In this document: positions 60,301 through 64,000 of the stretch, piece after piece
How positions within the stretch are numbered: the first letter of the stretch is position 1
Layout: every line of letters starts with the position of its first letter
Assembly (NCBI GenBank): GCA_964017065.1
Contig: OZ024783.1
Coordinates: forward strand, 18,265,752 to 18,329,751
Length of the DNA stretch: 64,000 nucleotides
Source of the DNA: Haliclona indistincta
Taxonomy: Eukaryota > Porifera > Demospongiae > Haplosclerida > Chalinidae
Reading direction: 5' to 3'
Translations under genes and position numbers: made by a program
Notes under the pieces: model-generated
Told to the model about the DNA's origin: nothing
What the model saw: only the letters and a program-made list of their open reading frames with translations
The model's database searches: none

Positions 60301-63300
60301 GCATGGTAGTAGACATGTGTGAGAGGTACGACACTGGTAGGTAAGTATACAAGCATGGTAGTAGACATGTGTGAGAGGTATGACACAGGTAGGTCAGTAT
60401 ACAAGCATGGTAGTAGACATGTGTGTGTTGAGAGGTAGGACACAGGTAGGTCAGTATACAAGCATGGTAGTAGACATGTGTGTGTTGAGAGGTACGACAC
60501 AGGTAGGTCAGTATACAAGCATGGTAGTAGACATGTGTGTGTTGAGAGGCATGACACAGGTAGGTCAGTATACAAGCATGGTAGTAGACATGCGTGTGTT
60601 GAGAGGTACGACACAGGTAGGTCAGTATACAAGCATGGTAGTAGACATGTGTGTGTTGAGAGGAATGACACAGGTAGGTCAGTATACAAGCATGGAAGTA
60701 GACATGTGTGTGTTGAGAGGTATGACACAGGTAGGTCAGTACACAAGCATGGTAGTAGACATGTGTGTGTTGAGAGGTATGACACAGGTAGGTCAGTACA
60801 CAAGCATGGTAGTAGACATGTGTGTGTTGAGAGGTATGACACAGGTAGGTCAGTACACAAGCATGGTAGTAGACATGTGTGTGTTGAGAGGTATGACACA
60901 GGTAGGTCAGTACACAAGCATGGTAGTAGACATGTGTGTGTTGAGAGGTATGACACAGGTAGGTCAGTATACAAGCATGGTAGTAGATATGTGTGAGAGG
61001 TACGACACAGGTAGGTCAGTATTAAAGCATGGCAGTAGACATGTGTGTGTTGAGAGGTATGACACAAGTAGGTCAGTATACAAGCATGGTAGTAGACATG
61101 TGTGTGTTGAGAGGTATGACACAAGTAGGTCAGTATACAAGCATGGTAGTAGACATGTGTGAGAGGTACGACACAGGTAGGTCAGTATTAAAGCATGGCA
61201 GTAGACATGTGTGTGTTGAGAGGTATGACACAGGTAGGTCAGTATACAAGCATGGTAGTAGACATGTGTGTGTTGAGAGGTATGACACAGGTAGGTCAGT
61301 ATACAAGCATGGTAGTAGACATGTGTGTGAGGTATGACACAGGTAGGTCAGTATACAAGCATGGTAGTAGACATGTGTGTGTTGAGAGGTACATGTATGA
61401 CACAGGTAGGTCAGTATGCAAGCATGGTAGTAGGCATGTGTGAGAGGTATGACACAGGTAGGTCAGTATACAAGCATGGTAGTAGATATGTGTGTGAGGT
61501 ATGACACAAGTAGGTCAGTATACAAGCATGGTAGTAGATATGTGTGAGAGGTATGACACAGGTAGGTCAGTATACAAGCATGGTAGTAGACATGTGTGTG
61601 TTGAGAGGTATGACACAGGTAGGTCAGTATACAAGCATGGTAGTATACATGTGTGTGTTGAGAGTTACGACACAGGTAGGTCAGTATACAAGCATGGTTG
61701 TAGACATGTGTGTGTTGAGAGGTATGACACAGGTAGGTCAGTATACAAGCATGGTAGTAGACATGTGTGTGTTGAGAGGTATGACACAGGTAGGTCAGTA
61801 TACAAGCATGGTAGTAGACATGTGTGAGAGGTACGACACAGGTAGGTCAGTATAAAAGCATGGTTGTAGACATGTGTGTGTTCAGAGGTATGACACAGGC
61901 AGGTCAGTATACAAGCATGGTTGTAGACATGTGTGTGTTGTGAGTTACGACACAGGTAGGTCAGTATACAAGCATGGTAGTAGACATGTGTGTGTTGAGA
62001 GTTACGACACAGGTAGGTCAGTATACAAGCATGGTAATAGGCATGTGTGAGAGGTATGACACAGGGAGGTCAGTATACAAGCATGGTAGTAGACATGTGG
62101 GTGTTGAGAGGTATGACACAGGTAGGTCAGTACACAAGCATGGTAGTAGACATGTGTGTGTTAAGAGGTATGACACAGGCAGGTCAGTATACAAGCATGG
62201 TAGTAGACATGTGTGTGTTGAGAGTTACGACACAGGTAGGTCAGTATACAAGCATGGTAGTAGACATGTATGTGTTGAAATGTATGACACAGGTAGGTCA
62301 GTATACAAGCATGGTAGTAGACATGTGTGTGTTGAGAGGTATGACACAGGTAGGTCAGTATGCAAGCATGGTAGTAGGCATGTGTGAGAGGTATGACACA
62401 GGTAGGTCAGTATACAAGCATGGTAGTAGATATGTGTGTGAGGTATGACACAGGTAGGTCAGTATACAAGCATGGTAGTAGATATGTGTGAGAGGTATGA
62501 CACAGGTAGGTCAGTATACAAGCATGGTAGTAGACATGTGTGTGTTGAGAGGTATGACACAGGTAGGTCAGTATACAAGCATGGTAGTAGATATGTGTGA
62601 GAGGTATGACACAGGTAGGTCAGTATACAAGCATGGTAGTAGACATGTGTGTGTTGAGAGGTATGACACAGGTAGGTCAGTATACAAGCATGGTAGTAGA
62701 CATGTGTGAGAGGTATGACACAGGTAGGTCAGTATACAAGCATGGTAGTAGACATGTGTGTGTTGAGAGGTACGACACAGGTAGGTCAGTATAAAAGCAT
62801 GGCAGTAGACATGTGTGTGTTGAGAGGTATGACACAGGTATAGGTCAGTATACAAGCATGGTAGTAGACATGTGTGAGAGGTATGACACAGGTAGGTCAG
62901 TATACAAGCATGGTAGTAGACATGTGTGTGAGGTACGACACAGGTAGGTCAGTATACAAGGATGGTAGTAGACATGTGTGTGTTGAGAGGTATGACACAG
63001 GTAGGTCAGTATACAAGCATGGTAGTAGACATGTGTGTGTTGGGAGGTATGACACAAGTAGGTCAGTATATAAGCGTGGTAGTAGACATGTGTGTGTTGA
63101 GAGGTATGACACAGGTAGGTCAGTATACAAGCATGGTAGTAGACATGTGTGTGTTGAGAGGTATGACACAGGTAGGTCAGTATACAAGCATGGTAGTAGA
63201 CATGTGTGTGTTGGGAGGTATGACACAGGTAGGTCAGTACACAAGCATGGTAGTAGACATGTGTGTGTTGAGAGGTATGACACAGGTAGGTCAGTTTACA

Positions 63301-64000
63301 AGCATGGTAGTAGACATGTGTGTGTTGAGAGGTATGACACAGGTAGGTCAGTATACAAGCATGGTAGTAGACATGTGTGTGTTGAGAGTTACGACACAGG
63401 TAGGTCAGTATACAAGCATGGTAGTAGACATGTGTGTGTTGAGAGGTATGACAAAGGTAGGTCAGTATACAAGCATGGTAGTAGACATGTGTGCGTTGAG
63501 AGGTATGACACAGGTAGGTCAGTATACAAGCATGGTAGTAGACATGTGTGAGAGGTACGACACAGGTAGGTCAGTATACAAGCATGGTAGTTGACATGTG
63601 TGTGAGGGATGACACAGGTAGGTCAGTATACAAGCATGGTAGTAGACTTGTGTGAGAGGTATGACACAGGTAGGTCAGTATACAAGCATGGTAGTAGACT
63701 TGTGTGAGAGGTATGACACAGGTAGGTCAGTATACAAGCATGGTAGTAGGCATGTGTGTGTTGAGAGGTATGACACAGGTAGGTCAGTATACAAGCATGG
63801 TAGTAGACATGTGTGTGTTGAGAGGTATGACACAGGTAGGTCAGTATACAAGCATGGTAGTAGACATGTGTGAGAGGTACGACACAGGTAGGTCAGTATT
63901 AAAGCATGGCAGTAGACATGTGTGTGTTGAGAGGTATGACACAGGTAGGTCAGTATACAAGCATGGCAGTAGATATGTGTGTGAGGTATGACACAGGTAG
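54351..64000 (+). repeat. Right satellite array, 57/52 bp monomers, runs off the window
   Basis: Same satellite and orientation as the left array, about 175 monomers to the window end. It has its own variants, rare or absent at left: GTATAAAAGCATGGCAG (about 55500, 56352, 56577, 59003, 59227, 62790), GTATTAAAGCATGGCAG (61020, 61186, 63896), TATATAAGCGTGG (56050, 57070, 57241, 63068) and GTAGATATGTG. A block around 55740-56070 recurs about 1020 bp downstream (56760-57090). Some monomers are cut to about 32 bp (near 56123, 56158, 57366, 57466). Long open frames here, up to 353 codons on the minus strand (60063-61124), are satellite artefacts. Confidence 0.97.

Overview
The window is eukaryotic, almost certainly metazoan nuclear DNA. 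Evidence is the set of split genes with GT-AG introns, many only about 48 to 65 bp long (sorting nexin-3, an ankyrin protein, a Roc-COR-death-domain protein), plus an intron-bearing P-superfamily transposon. The very short introns, Roc-COR-death architecture and exon-per-repeat ankyrin gene would suit a demosponge, but that placement is inference.

Layout. Positions 1-1384 hold a 183 bp unique leader followed by a 1.2 kb polypurine (G/A only) tract. Positions 1416-29590 are one continuous satellite array of 57 and 52 bp monomers. Positions 29985-41167 (minus) are a small ankyrin-repeat gene. Its 8.9 kb third-from-last intron carries a nested transposon pair: an outer terminal-inverted-repeat element (about 31405-39823), split by an apparently intact P-like element (31741-37937). 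The P-like element has 54 bp perfect terminal inverted repeats and a 7 bp target duplication, and carries two convergent genes: a P-type transposase (plus) and an unrecognised 415-residue protein (minus). Positions 41525-42254 (minus) hold a decayed ABCB7-like ATPase fragment. Positions 43034-47757 (plus) hold sorting nexin-3; its last intron contains a 2.5 kb array of the same satellite in inverted orientation. Positions 48358-51981 (minus) hold the Roc-COR-death-domain gene, with a 961 bp MITE in one intron and a 52 bp minisatellite and a 606 bp MITE just upstream. From 53174 the leader, polypurine tract and satellite start again in the same order and orientation as at the left edge and run off the right end.

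How it fits together. The window is a gene island of about 24 kb between two direct copies of a compound satellite module. The many long open frames in the arrays are artefacts of a 57 bp (3 x 19) monomer without stops in several frames; they are not annotated as genes. The host genes have unrelated jobs (endosomal sorting, ankyrin scaffold, GTPase/death signalling) and show no operon-like organisation. The most interesting non-routine content is the two-gene P-like element with a coding minisatellite, the duplicated leader-polypurine-satellite module, and the satellite array inside the sorting nexin intron, whose orientation is nearly free of AG splice acceptors.
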